64,000 bases of DNA from NCBI RefSeq assembly GCF_001431625.1, contig NZ_LLXT01000111.1:1-64000 (forward strand). Reading direction: 5' to 3'. Below the pieces are notes generated by a model. The model saw only the letters and a program-made list of their open reading frames with translations. It was not told the origin of the DNA and ran no database searches. Of the stretch, positions 44,554-53,655 are shown piece after piece. The position numbers were made by a program, and so were the translations under genes. Numbering within the stretch: the stretch's first letter is position 1; each line of letters starts with the position of its first letter. Origin of the DNA: Stenotrophomonas geniculata ATCC 19374 = JCM 13324 (GTDB lineage: Bacteria > Pseudomonadota > Gammaproteobacteria > Xanthomonadales > Xanthomonadaceae).

Positions 44554-45402
44554 TTACAGGTCCTGTTCGTAACGCACGTACGGCACGGTGCCGTCGTCGT
44601 TGCTTTCATTGCGTGGGGAGAACGGATTCTTGCCGCGGCTGATCACGTTCTCGGCGCCAACGGTAAGCTGGCCGGACCACGGGGTACGCCAGGTCAGGCC
44701 GATGCCCAGGCCTTCCCACTTGCCGGGCTTGCCCGGTACGTCGATCACGCGGCCGATGATGCTGCCGGTGAAGTTGCCATAGCCGGCGCCGATGCTCAGG
44801 CTCTTGCTGTCCCAGCGGTCGACGATGGACGGCGCGGCGTCGGCCAGCGGTACCAGGCGGGCCTTGGCGTAGGTACCGGCAATCGAGACAAAACCCTCGC
44901 GGCCGATGTTCTTCTGCGCGAATACGGTCAGGTCGTTCTGCTCGGCGCGCAGCGAGGGTGTCTTGTTCGGGCCTGACAGCCACGCCGGCAGCGTTTCACG
45001 GCCGGTGCCCGCGGTGATGCCGAGGCGGCTGTTGCCGCGGTTCAGCGCGGCGGTGCCGGTGAAGCGGCGGCTGTTGAGGTCGTCGTCGTCACCCAGGCTG
45101 GCCAGCATGCAGTGACTGGCCAGGCCGCTCATGCTGGTCCCGCTGCTGCTGTTGCAGAGCAGGCCCAGTGAATCGCCGGAGGACAGGCCGAAGGCCGCAT
45201 CCAGCGAGTTGCGGCCGAAGTGCCAGCGGGCGCCGGCGGCCTGTTCACCCGTGGGCTCCAGGTACAGCAGGGCCTCGACCTTGCCGCTGCCCTTGTTCCA
45301 CACCGGCAGCACGGTCCGGGTGTCCTTGCTCTGCGCGTGCACGCCCGTGATCGCGCCAAGGGCGATCAGCAGGGCCAGCGGTAGACGCAGGAAGGTACGC
45401 AT
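44554..45402 (-). CDS. Outer membrane beta-barrel protein, TonB-receptor C-terminus-like
   Basis: 282 residues. Signal peptide (about 1-23, ending GVHAQ), no plug domain, alternating polar/aromatic strands such as LSIGAGYGNFTGSIIGRVID, and a final strand PYVRYEQDL that almost repeats the receptor's PYMRYEQNF. The strand before it (LTVGAENVISRG) also parallels LGVRNVGNK of the receptor. It may be a small barrel or channel derived from a receptor C-terminus. It has its own promoter and an inverted repeat over the predicted transcription start. Confidence 0.6.
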   Translation of the reverse strand: MRTFLRLPLALLIALGAITGVHAQSKDTRTVLPVWNKGSGKVEALLYLEPTGEQAAGARWHFGRNSLDAAFGLSSGDSLGLLCNSSSGTSMSGLASHCMLASLGDDDDLNSRRFTGTAALNRGNSRLGITAGTGRETLPAWLSGPNKTPSLRAEQNDLTVFAQKNIGREGFVSIAGTYAKARLVPLADAAPSIVDRWDSKSLSIGAGYGNFTGSIIGRVIDVPGKPGKWEGLGIGLTWRTPWSGQLTVGAENVISRGKNPFSPRNESNDDGTVPYVRYEQDL

Positions 45403-45432
45403 CGGACCAGTTCAGACAGGGACGGACAACGG

Positions 45433-45486
45433 AAGTTCCCGCAGAGACGGGAACTTGATCCTAGGGTGTTTATGAATTCTTAACAA
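45433..45486 (-). promoter_or_regulatory. Promoter with overlapping inverted repeat for the outer-membrane barrel gene
   Basis: On the minus strand TTGTTA (45481-45486) and TAGGAT (45458-45463) have a 17-base spacer. Immediately downstream is a perfect inverted repeat AAGTTCCCG-N6-CGGGAACTT (45433-45456) spanning the expected start site, which could be an operator or a 5' hairpin. Confidence 0.55.
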
Positions 45487-45518
45487 GCCTTGATCCCCCC
45501 AGATGCAAGACAAGCCGT

Positions 45519-46412
45519 TTACTGAAGCCGTTCAGGCGCCGGTACAGTCCCCTCGGCACCGTGGAACAGTATGCCGAACTCCGTCAAAGGAAAGTGATAC
45601 TCCCGCCCGCAGAATTCGCAACGGACCTCGACGGCGCCGGTGTCCGCGGCCGCGGCACGGGCCTCGTCTTCGCCCAGCGACTGCAGCATCGATGCGACCC
45701 GCTCGCGGGAACAGGAGCAGGCGAAGGACAGCGGCTTGTCGCCCATCAGTTCCGGCTTCTCTTCGTGGAACAGGCGGTGCAGCAGCTGCTCGGCCGGGGT
45801 CGCCAGCAGCTCGGCCTTGCCCAGGGTCTCGAACAGGGCGCTGGCACGCGCCCAGCCGTCCTCGTCACCCTCGTCGCCCGGCAGCTTCTGCAGCAGCAGG
45901 CCGGCGGCGCCTTTGCGGTCGGCCGCCAGCAGCAGGCGGGTCGGCAGCTGTTCGGACTGGCGGAAGTAGTCCTCGAAGGCCTCGTCCAGCTCCGGCGCGG
46001 TCAGCGCGACCAGGCTCTGGTAGCGCTGCGGCTCGCGTGGGTCCAGGCCCGGGTTCTCGATGGTGATCGCGAGGAGGGCGTCATCACCCAGGCGGGACAG
46101 GTCGCGCGGCGCATCGGCGCCCTCGCTGAGCTGGGCGATGCCGCGCAGGGTACCGGCGGCGGTGCACTCGGCGAACAGGGTGCGCAGGGCGGTGCTGCTG
46201 CGCAGCTGGATCGAGAGGCGGCCATCGATCTTGGTGTGGCCGGTGAACAGCGCCGAGGCCACGCAGGCCTCGCCGAGCAGTTCGGCGGCGGTATCCGGGT
46301 ACTCGGCGTGGGACAGAATCTCCTGCCAGGTGGCCTGCAGGCGCACGTGGACGCCACGGACGCCAGCATCGGGAAGCAGGAAGCGGATCAGGGAATCGGG
46401 GTTGGCGGTCAT
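45519..46412 (-). CDS. hslO: Redox-regulated chaperone Hsp33
   Basis: 297 residues. The C-terminal zinc motif is complete: C-S-C in FACSCSRERV and C-E-F-C about 30 residues on. Hsp33 is activated by oxidation when these cysteines release zinc, and then holds unfolding proteins. Start MTANPDSLIRFLLPDAGVRG matches the family; an upstream in-frame start at 46484 would overlap the divergent mtgA leader. Confidence 0.95.
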   Translation of the reverse strand: MTANPDSLIRFLLPDAGVRGVHVRLQATWQEILSHAEYPDTAAELLGEACVASALFTGHTKIDGRLSIQLRSSTALRTLFAECTAAGTLRGIAQLSEGADAPRDLSRLGDDALLAITIENPGLDPREPQRYQSLVALTAPELDEAFEDYFRQSEQLPTRLLLAADRKGAAGLLLQKLPGDEGDEDGWARASALFETLGKAELLATPAEQLLHRLFHEEKPELMGDKPLSFACSCSRERVASMLQSLGEDEARAAAADTGAVEVRCEFCGREYHFPLTEFGILFHGAEGTVPAPERLQ

Positions 46413-46489
46413 CGGCTCACATCGCGCGTAAACGAGGGCGGTTGCCGGATAATGCGCCGACAACCAGATAGAAGAAGGATGCACCAGTA

Positions 46490-47239
46490 ATGGGGGCAGG
46501 GGGAGAGCAGCACAAGGTGGAGGCCATCGCGGAAGTCCCGCGCCGCAGGCGCTGGCGCTGGAAACGGCTGCTCTGGCTGCCGCTGCTGCTGGCCGCTTTC
46601 AGCTGCCTGCAGGTGCTGGTGCTGCGGTTCATCGACCCGCCGGTATCCACGGTCATGCTGTGGCGCTATGGCGAGGCCTTGGGCGAGGCCGACTGGTCCT
46701 ATCGCCTGCACTACCAGTGGCGCGACCTGGACCAGATGGCAGCGAGCCTGCCGATCTCGCTGGTGGCCGCAGAGGACCAGCGCTTTCCCGACCACAACGG
46801 CTTTGACCTGCAGGCCATCGAGAAGGCCCGCGACCACAACGCCAAGGGCGGGCGCCTGCGGGGGGCCAGCACGATCAGCCAGCAGGTCGCCAAGAACCTG
46901 TTCCTCTGGCAGGGCCGCAGCTGGGTGCGCAAGGGCCTGGAAGTCTGGTACACGGTGCTGATCGAAGCACTGTGGCCGAAGGAACGCATCCTGGAGATGT
47001 ACGCCAACATCGCCGAGTTCGGCGATGGCGTATATGGCGCGCAGGCAGCGGCACAGACGTTCTGGGGCAAGGACGCGGCCCGGTTGAGTCCGGCCGAGAG
47101 TGCGCGGCTGGCGGCGGTGTTGCCGGCACCGCGACGCTACAACGCGGCCAAGCCAGGGCCGTACGTGCAGCGGCGCGCGGCATGGATCCAGCGCCAGGCA
47201 CGACAGCTGGGCGGCGCGTCCTATCTGTCGGAGGACTGA
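46490..47239 (+). CDS. mtgA: Monofunctional biosynthetic peptidoglycan transglycosylase
   Basis: 249 residues: an N-terminal membrane anchor (about 25-45) and a GT51 domain with [14 protein letters not shown] (catalytic Glu), [15 protein letters not shown] and [15 protein letters not shown]. Polymerises lipid II glycan strands without a transpeptidase domain. Divergent from hslO with 77 bases between. Confidence 0.95.
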   Translation: MGAGGEQHKVEAIAEVPRRRRWRWKRLLWLPLLLAAFSCLQVLVLRFIDPPVSTVMLWRYGEALGEADWSYRLHYQWRDLDQMAASLPISLVAAEDQRFPDHNGFDLQAIEKARDHNAKGGRLRGASTISQQVAKNLFLWQGRSWVRKGLEVWYTVLIEALWPKERILEMYANIAEFGDGVYGAQAAAQTFWGKDAARLSPAESARLAAVLPAPRRYNAAKPGPYVQRRAAWIQRQARQLGGASYLSED

Positions 47240-47303
47240 GGCGGGCGCGCTGCGATCGGCAGGCGGCGGGTCGTGTGCGCGCCGGCAACGTACAATTCCG
47301 GAC

Positions 47304-48323
47304 ATGAACCGCGAACGGCTCACTTTTGTCATCGCCGCCTACAACGAGGCCCTGGCACTGCCGCTGCTGCATCCACGGCTGTGCGCGGTGCTCGATGGTA
47401 TGCCCGACGTCGATGGTCACATCCTGTATGTGGACGACGGCAGCCACGACGGGACCTGGCAGGTGATCGCAGGATTGGCGCAGGGCGACGCGCGCGTATC
47501 GGCGTTGAAGCTGTCGCGCAATTTCGGCAAGGAGGCCGCGCTGACTGCCGGCCTGGATCTGGTGCGCGAAGGCGCAGCGATGATCCTGGACGCCGATGGC
47601 CAGGACCCGCCGGAACTGGTGCCGCAGTTCGTTGCGCGCTGGCGCGAAGGGCATGACAACATCTATGGCACGCGCATGGCCCGCGACGGCGAGGCCTGGA
47701 TCAAGCGCGCCACGGCGGCGGCGTTCTACCGGGTGATCGGTCGCCTCTCACGCACGCCGATCCCTGCCGATACCGGTGACTTCCGCCTGCTGTCGCCGCG
47801 CGCGCTGAGCGCGCTGCGCGAGATGCGTGAACGCCATCGCTTCATGAAGGGTCTTTTCAGCTGGGTCGGATTCAAGCGGATTGCCGTGCCCTACCACCGC
47901 CACGCGCGCGTGGCCGGCTCCAGCAAGTTCAGCCTTTGGCGGCTGTGGAACTTCGCGCTGGAAGGTATCACCGGGTTCTCGACCGTTCCCCTGCGGGCGG
48001 CGACCTACATGGGCCTGGCCACGGCGGCGGTTGCTTTCGTATTCGGTGTATGGGTGATCGCCAAGGCGGCCCTGTACGGTGACCGGGTGGCGGGTTGGCC
48101 GACGATGATGGCGGTGATCCTGTTCCTGGGCGGGGTGCAGTTGATCGCCCTGGGCCTGATCGGTGAGTACCTGGGACGGCTGTACGAGGAATCCAAGCAG
48201 CGCCCGTTGTACCTGGTTGACGCGTGGCTAGCATCCACCGTGGCAGACTCGGCCCTGCAACCCACCCTCGGAGGGCAGGCAGATGACCACGGTACGGCAA
48301 CTGTTGGACGGCAAGTCTCCTGA
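47304..48323 (+). CDS. GT2 family glycosyltransferase (DPM1/GtrB-like) with two membrane segments
   Basis: 339 residues. GT-A fold with VIAAYNE, YVDDGSHDGTW and LDADGQDPPEL (DXD), then two C-terminal membrane segments (about 230-255 and 265-290), as in GtrB/ArnC/DPM-type polyprenyl-phosphate sugar transferases. It likely makes a lipid-linked sugar for envelope glycans. ATG at 47304 matches the family start; the frame is open upstream through mtgA. The last 41 bases overlap the next gene, and the C-terminal tail after residue 315 is low in conservation signals. Confidence 0.87.
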   Translation: MNRERLTFVIAAYNEALALPLLHPRLCAVLDGMPDVDGHILYVDDGSHDGTWQVIAGLAQGDARVSALKLSRNFGKEAALTAGLDLVREGAAMILDADGQDPPELVPQFVARWREGHDNIYGTRMARDGEAWIKRATAAAFYRVIGRLSRTPIPADTGDFRLLSPRALSALREMRERHRFMKGLFSWVGFKRIAVPYHRHARVAGSSKFSLWRLWNFALEGITGFSTVPLRAATYMGLATAAVAFVFGVWVIAKAALYGDRVAGWPTMMAVILFLGGVQLIALGLIGEYLGRLYEESKQRPLYLVDAWLASTVADSALQPTLGGQADDHGTATVGRQVS

Positions 48324-48714
48324 AGTACATGCGGTCGCGCCGGATGCGGCGGTGATCGATGCGATCCGGTTGATGGCGGAAAAGGGCATTGGCGCGGTGC
48401 TGGTGATGGACGGGCCGCGGCTGGTCGGGATCCTTTCGGAGCGCGATTACGCGCGCAAGATCGTGCTGCGTGATCGTTCGTCGCGTGATACGGCGGTGGC
48501 CGAGATCATGACGGCGAAGGTGGTGACGGTCTCGCCGGGCGAACAGGTAGAGCACTGCCTGCAGCTGGTGACCGATTACCGCATCCGCCACCTGCCGGTG
48601 GTGGAGGGGGCGCAGGTGCTGGGGGTGATTTCCATCGGCGACCTGGTGAAATCGGTGATCGACGCGCAGCGGCGCGAGCTGGATCAGCTGCAGCAGTACA
48701 TCGTCGCCGGGTGA
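48283..48714 (+). CDS. CBS-domain protein
   Basis: 143 residues, two CBS domains (about 8-65 and 78-135): GIGAVLVMDGPRLVGILSERDYARK and RIRHLPVVEGAQVLGVISIGDLVK. Such stand-alone CBS pairs bind adenine nucleotides and act as energy-sensing modules. A GGAGGGCAGG site is well placed inside the end of the glycosyltransferase gene, so the 41-base overlap looks real. Confidence 0.9.
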   Translation: MTTVRQLLDGKSPEVHAVAPDAAVIDAIRLMAEKGIGAVLVMDGPRLVGILSERDYARKIVLRDRSSRDTAVAEIMTAKVVTVSPGEQVEHCLQLVTDYRIRHLPVVEGAQVLGVISIGDLVKSVIDAQRRELDQLQQYIVAG

Positions 48715-48850
48715 GGGTGTCGCTGGCGGGCCTGCGGCCCGCCGGCCCGCTTTTCGAAGCCAGAGCCACAGCCAAAGCCACAGCCGCACCCTCCGCCTCT
48801 GGACACATTTCTGCGAGCGCGGTGCGTACATGCGCGGTGCCTCGCCCTTG

Positions 48851-48876
48851 GTAGCTGCCAACCTTGGTTGGCAACA
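48851..48876. repeat. REP-like palindrome (GTAG head, TGCCAACC stem)
   Basis: GTAG followed by TGCCAACC and GGTTGGCA around a TT centre, a perfect 8-bp stem. This is a third stem type among the GTAG elements in the window. Confidence 0.65.
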
Positions 48877-48948
48877 GCTTTTGACTTTGCTTTTTTCTTT
48901 TGACTTTGAATTTCCGCTCTCGTTCCGCGCGCGCAGGAAACTGTCGGA

Positions 48949-49052
48949 AGGGGGACGGGTGACGCAGGCAGGACCGTTGGCGCCATGGATGGCGCCATCG
49001 AGCCTACAGGGACGTACTTGCGGCGTGTCCTGCCTGCGTCACCCGTCCCCCT
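48949..49052. repeat. 104-base element with 26-bp perfect inverted repeat
   Basis: Arms 48949-48974 and 49027-49052 are exact reverse complements (core ACGGGTGACGCAGGCAGGAC). The 52-base loop contains a second hairpin GGCGCCAT-GG-ATGGCGCC (48979-48996). No open frame inside. It sits between convergent genes, so it could serve as a two-way terminator, or be a non-autonomous dispersed element. Confidence 0.85.
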
Positions 49053-49094
49053 CAGGCCGCGATCAATGCAGGCGCCGCGAACAACGCTGTAAAC

Positions 49095-51068
49095 CTACTT
49101 CGCATACTGCCCCCCGCAGTCGGCATCCTTCCCCGGCCCCAGTTCGATCGTCGCCAGCAACGCCGCCGGCGGCGCGATGCTGCCCAGCGCCAGGGCCACG
49201 GCGCCACGAATACCCAGCGCCTTGAAGTCCGGGCGGAACGACGGGTCCTTGAACGTGCCGCTGATATGCAGCGGAGAGCGCAGAACCAGGATGCTCTTGT
49301 CCTTCGGGCGCGGTTTCAGCAGCAGGTCCAGGGTCTCGTCGCGCAGGCTGACCGTGCCTTCGCCGATGAGGATCGTGTCGGTGGTATCCACCGCCAGTGC
49401 CTGGCTGGTCATCAGGCCGTCGCGCACGCCGAAGTCGGCGAAGGCGCAGCGTAGGGGGATCTGCTTGTCGCCGGTCACCAGGAATTTCAGCGATTCGGTA
49501 ATGTCCAGCCCCGCCAGTTCCATTACCAGGTTACCGACATGGCCGCGGCCCATCGCCAGGCCGACCTTGCCATCGCTGCTGCCCAGCATGGCGGCGATCG
49601 AGTTGCCACGGCCGCTCAGGTCCACTTCGCCGCCGATGCCGCCCTTGGCCTGCTCGGCCAGCTTCGCGTCCGGGAGCAGCTGGCCCAGCTGCACGCCGCG
49701 CACGCTGGCCTTCAGCGCGGTGCGGATCTGCGGCTGACGTGCATCCATGCGGATCGTGCTGCGGATATCGCCGCCGGCCACGCCGAAGTTCAGCGGGTCC
49801 AGCCGTAGCACGCCGTCATCCAGCAGCAGGTGCGCATCCATGTCGTCCAGCGGCAACGAAGGGGCGTTGATGCGGTGGGCCTTCCAGCGCACGTCGGCAT
49901 CCATCGCGCGCAGCTTGCCGAGGTTGTAGGGCGTGTCGGGCAGCACGCGTGCACGGGCAGCAACGCGTGCGGCCTCGGCCTTCTGTTCTGCGTTGGCGGT
50001 TTCGCCGCCGCCGGTCTTCGGTGGCGCGCCGACGAAGCCGGCCAGGTCATCGAAGTCCAGGCGCCTGGATTCCAGCGTCGCGGTCAGTCGTGGACGGTCG
50101 CGTCCCACCTCGAACTGCAGGTTGCCCCCCAGGTCGCTGTCGCCGACCTTGCCGGTGAAGCCGTCGTAACGCCAGACGTTGTGGTCGCGCTTCAGGCGTC
50201 CGTCCAACGCATAGGGCGGTGAGGGCGGGATGGCGATGCCGAGCAGCGGGTAGAGATCGGCCAGATCCTGGCCACTGAGCGCGAACTGCAGGTCGAACAC
50301 GCGCAGCTGGAAGGGGTTGGTGAGCGTGCCGCGGGCCACTGCGTGGGTGGCACCGGCGCGGCCGTCGAGGTGGATGCGGAACGGGTGGTCGCTGTCGGTC
50401 AGTTCCAGCGGTGATTCGGTACCGCCCTGCAGGGTGAACGGGTTGCCCTGCCAGCGGCCCTTGCCCCGCACCAGCAGCGGCGGCGAGGCATCGGCCTGTT
50501 TCGGTTGGCCGCTGCGCACGCCCACGCGGATGTCGGTACGGCCCAGTGCGTCGAGGAACTGCAGCCGGCCGTCGTCGATGCGCAGGCGCTTGAGTTGCGG
50601 GCTTGTCCCGCCTCTGCTGTCACCCAGGAAATCCCAGTTGCCCGGCTCGCCCTTGCGCGGGGCGGTTTCCAGCAGCACGTCCGGTCGGGTCAGGCGCACC
50701 TCCGGCAGCTGCACGCTGCCGCGCAGCAGGGGCCATACCCGCACGTCGATCTCGACGCGGTCGGCCGTGGCCATGTTCGGCTGTTTCGCCCAGGCGGCAT
50801 TGGCGAAGGTGATCGCATCGGCACGGATGGTGCTGGTTCGGCCGAGGTCGACATCCAGGTGGCCGATGTGCAGTGCACGACCGGTGCGTGCCTGCACCGC
50901 GCGCTCGACCGGACCCTTGAACCAGTTCCAGTCCCACAGCGCGATCACCACCAGGATCACTGCCAGCAGGAAGACCAGGACCGTGAGCCAGCGCCGGCCG
51001 CGCGGGCCAGGTCTGCGGAGGCGCCAGCGGGAAGCGCGCGTTGCGGCAGGGGAGGCGGCAGCATTCAC
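49095..51068 (-). CDS. AsmA family envelope protein
   Basis: 657 residues: an N-terminal basic stretch and membrane segment (about 28-45) and a long periplasmic part typical of AsmA/YhjG-like proteins, with the C-terminal TDTILIGEGTVSLRDETLDL region. AsmA-like proteins are linked to outer membrane lipid and protein homeostasis, some as bridge-like lipid transporters. No operon partner is evident. Convergent with the CBS gene. Confidence 0.88.
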   Translation of the reverse strand: MNAAASPAATRASRWRLRRPGPRGRRWLTVLVFLLAVILVVIALWDWNWFKGPVERAVQARTGRALHIGHLDVDLGRTSTIRADAITFANAAWAKQPNMATADRVEIDVRVWPLLRGSVQLPEVRLTRPDVLLETAPRKGEPGNWDFLGDSRGGTSPQLKRLRIDDGRLQFLDALGRTDIRVGVRSGQPKQADASPPLLVRGKGRWQGNPFTLQGGTESPLELTDSDHPFRIHLDGRAGATHAVARGTLTNPFQLRVFDLQFALSGQDLADLYPLLGIAIPPSPPYALDGRLKRDHNVWRYDGFTGKVGDSDLGGNLQFEVGRDRPRLTATLESRRLDFDDLAGFVGAPPKTGGGETANAEQKAEAARVAARARVLPDTPYNLGKLRAMDADVRWKAHRINAPSLPLDDMDAHLLLDDGVLRLDPLNFGVAGGDIRSTIRMDARQPQIRTALKASVRGVQLGQLLPDAKLAEQAKGGIGGEVDLSGRGNSIAAMLGSSDGKVGLAMGRGHVGNLVMELAGLDITESLKFLVTGDKQIPLRCAFADFGVRDGLMTSQALAVDTTDTILIGEGTVSLRDETLDLLLKPRPKDKSILVLRSPLHISGTFKDPSFRPDFKALGIRGAVALALGSIAPPAALLATIELGPGKDADCGGQYAK

Positions 51069-51141
51069 GCTGCCATGGTTGCCCCTTCATCGTGGACGGG
51101 GCGCGAAGCGTCCATGTGCGTGGTGTGCACAACCCGCGCCG

Positions 51142-51780
51142 TTACAGCACCTGCATGGTCACCGCGACGAAGTGGCAGACGCTGCCGCCGATCACGAACA
51201 GGTGCCAGATCGCGTGCGAATAGGGGATCGATTCGCGGTGATAGAAATAGGTGCCCAGCGTGTACGACAGGCCGCCGGCCAGCAGCCAGCCCAGCGTCCA
51301 GCCGTCGATCGAGGCCAGCATCGGCTTGATCGCCACGATCACCAGCCAGCCCATGGCGATGTAGATGCCGGTGGAAAGCGCCTTGAAGCGGCCGGTGTAG
51401 AACAGCTTGAACACCACCCCGGCTAGGGCCAGGGTCCAGATCGCGGCGAACAGGCCCCAGCCCCACGGGCCACGCAGGCCGATCAGGGTGAACGGGGTAT
51501 AGGTGCCGGCGATCAATACGTAGATTGCGCAGTGGTCGAACACCTTCAGGCGGCCCTTGGCGACCGGGTGCTGGATGGCGTGGTACAGCGTGGAGGCGGT
51601 GTACAGCAGCAGAAGCGCAATGCCGAATACGATCGCGCCGGCCAGCTGCCAGCCATCGCTGTAGATGGCGGCCAGGGTGATCAGTACCGCACCGGCGCCC
51701 AGAGCGAGCACGGCACCGAGGCCGTGGGTCAGGGCGCTGGCGATTTCTTCGCGGATCGAAGCAACGGAAGTCGTGGACAT
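51142..51780 (-). CDS. Hemolysin III / PAQR-type membrane protein
   Basis: 212 residues, seven hydrophobic segments. REEIASALTHGLGAVLAL starts the family; STLYHAI, FDHCAIYVLIAGTYTPF and HAIWHLFVIGGSVCHF carry the conserved Ser/His/Asp metal-binding residues of the PAQR/YqfA group. Function in bacteria is unclear. ATG at 51780; the upstream open frame is not supported. Confidence 0.9.
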   Translation of the reverse strand: MSTTSVASIREEIASALTHGLGAVLALGAGAVLITLAAIYSDGWQLAGAIVFGIALLLLYTASTLYHAIQHPVAKGRLKVFDHCAIYVLIAGTYTPFTLIGLRGPWGWGLFAAIWTLALAGVVFKLFYTGRFKALSTGIYIAMGWLVIVAIKPMLASIDGWTLGWLLAGGLSYTLGTYFYHRESIPYSHAIWHLFVIGGSVCHFVAVTMQVL

Positions 51781-51899
51781 GGCGTAGGCATCGTTCGCGG
51801 GGAGGGGGACCCGCACCCCCCTATCATCGCCGCGATGGGCGGCGTCTGCACGCCCGTCACCGTATGGTCGATGAATTGCCGGCCTGCGCCGGGTCCATG

Positions 51900-51924
51900 G
51901 TAGATCCACGCCATGCGTGGATGA
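51900..51924. repeat. SMAG/REP palindrome, ATCCACGC type
   Basis: GTAG head followed by ATCCACGC-C-ATGCGTGGAT, between the hemolysin III-like and prfC genes. A fourth stem type. Confidence 0.7.
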
Positions 51925-51984
51925 ACGCCCGGCACTGCAGGAGTCAGAGCCCTTTCCTGCGGAAAGGGATCCGACCGCGTGGCA

Positions 51985-53589
51985 TCAGCCCACCGAAACC
52001 GTATGCGCCGCTTCGCGGGTGGCCGAGAAGCGCACGTCCGGCGAGCGTTCCTGCGCCAGCTGAAGGTTGACCCGGGTCGGTGCCAGGTAGACCAGGTGGC
52101 CGGCCGCATCCAGTGCCAGGTTCAGTGCGTTCTTCTCGCGGAACTCTTCCAGCTTCTTTTCGTTGCTGCAGTGGACCCAACGCGCAGTGGTCACGCTGAC
52201 CGGCTCGAAGGTGGCTTCCACGCCGTACTCGTCCTTCAGGCGGTACGCGGCCACGTCGAACTGCAGCACACCGACCGCACCCAGGATCAGGTCGTTGCTG
52301 GTCAGCGGGCGGAAGAACTGGGTCGCACCTTCCTCGGACAGCTGGGCCAGGCCCTTCTGCAGCTGCTTGAGCTTGAGCGGATCACGCAGGCGTGCGCGAC
52401 GGAACAGCTCCGGGGCGAAGTTCGGAATACCGGTGAAGGTGACCGCTTCGCCTTCGGTGAAGGTATCGCCGATGGAAATGGTGCCGTGGTTGTGGATGCC
52501 GATCACATCGCCCGGCCACGCTTCGGCGGCGATTTCACGATCGCTGGCCATGAAGGTCAGGGCGTTGGCCAGCTTCATTTCCTTGCCGGTGCGCACGTGG
52601 AAGGTCTTCATGCCGGCGCTGAAACGGCCCGAGCAGACGCGCATGAACGCCACGCGGTCACGGTGCTGCGGGTCCATGTTGGCCTGGATCTTGAACACGA
52701 AGCCGGTCAGCTTGTTCTCTTCCGGGGCAATCTCGCGGCCGGTGGTGGAGCGTGCCTGCGGCGACGGCGCATGCTCGACGAAGAAGTCCAGCAGCGGCTG
52801 CACGCCGAAGTTGTTCACGCCCGAGCCGAAGAACACCGGGGTCTGCTTGCCGGCGCGATAAGCGTCCAGGTCGAACGGGTGGCTGGCGCCCTGCACCAGT
52901 TCCAGTTCGTCGCGCAGGTCGGCCAGCATCTGTGCACCGATCTTCTCGGCCAGGCCGGGGGCATCGATGGACGGGAAGATGGTCGAGTCCTGGCGGGTGA
53001 AGTTGCGGCCCGGTTCGTACAGGTGCACTTCGCCGGTGAGCAGATGCACCACGCCCTTCAGGCGCTGGCCCATGCCGATCGGCCAGGTGACCGGGGCGCA
53101 CTGGATGCCGAGCACGGTTTCCACTTCATCCAGCAGCTCGATCGGGTCCTTGCCCTCGCGGTCGAGCTTGTTGATGAAGGTCATGATCGGGGTGTCGCGC
53201 AGGCGGCACACTTCCATCAGCTTGATGGTGCGCTCTTCCACGCCCTTGGCCACGTCGATCACCATCAGCGCCGAGTCCACCGCGGTCAGCACGCGGTAGG
53301 TGTCCTCGCCGAAGTCGGCGTGGCCGGGGGTGTCGAGCAGGTTGACGATCTTGCCTTCGTACGGGAACTGCATCACCGAGGAGGTGACGGAGATGCCGCG
53401 CTCCTTTTCCAGCGCCATCCAGTCGGAGGTGGCGTGGCGGGCAGCCTTGCGGCCCTTCACCGAACCGGCCATCTGGATCGCGCCTCCGAACAGCAGCAGC
53501 TTTTCGGTCAGCGTGGTCTTGCCGGCGTCAGGGTGGGAAATGATAGCGAAGGTGCGGCGACGCGACGCTTCGTTGGCGACTTCGGACAT
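51985..53589 (-). CDS. prfC: Peptide chain release factor 3
   Basis: 534 residues, the usual RF3 length. Translational GTPase with [16 protein letters not shown] (P-loop), the GxxxxSVTSSVM switch region, [13 protein letters not shown] and [13 protein letters not shown]. It uses GTP to recycle RF1/RF2 from terminating ribosomes. Single-gene unit followed by a REP element. Confidence 0.96.
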   Translation of the reverse strand: MSEVANEASRRRTFAIISHPDAGKTTLTEKLLLFGGAIQMAGSVKGRKAARHATSDWMALEKERGISVTSSVMQFPYEGKIVNLLDTPGHADFGEDTYRVLTAVDSALMVIDVAKGVEERTIKLMEVCRLRDTPIMTFINKLDREGKDPIELLDEVETVLGIQCAPVTWPIGMGQRLKGVVHLLTGEVHLYEPGRNFTRQDSTIFPSIDAPGLAEKIGAQMLADLRDELELVQGASHPFDLDAYRAGKQTPVFFGSGVNNFGVQPLLDFFVEHAPSPQARSTTGREIAPEENKLTGFVFKIQANMDPQHRDRVAFMRVCSGRFSAGMKTFHVRTGKEMKLANALTFMASDREIAAEAWPGDVIGIHNHGTISIGDTFTEGEAVTFTGIPNFAPELFRRARLRDPLKLKQLQKGLAQLSEEGATQFFRPLTSNDLILGAVGVLQFDVAAYRLKDEYGVEATFEPVSVTTARWVHCSNEKKLEEFREKNALNLALDAAGHLVYLAPTRVNLQLAQERSPDVRFSATREAAHTVSVG

Positions 53590-53655
53590 GGCAGTGGCGC
53601 CCGCCCGGGGCGCTTTTCAAAGAGATAAGCGCCCGATTATACCGGCCGGGGCCGG

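Larger units (their letters stand above)
48715..49094. repeat. Repeat-filled gap between convergent CBS and AsmA genes
   Basis: 380 bases without a gene. In order: a GCC-ACAGCC-type simple repeat (about 48762-48790); a REP-like palindrome with GTAG head (48851-48876); two direct copies of CTTTTGACTTTG (48878-48889 and 48897-48908) separated by a T-rich stretch; and a large inverted repeat (48949-48974 with 49027-49052). Confidence 0.75.
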
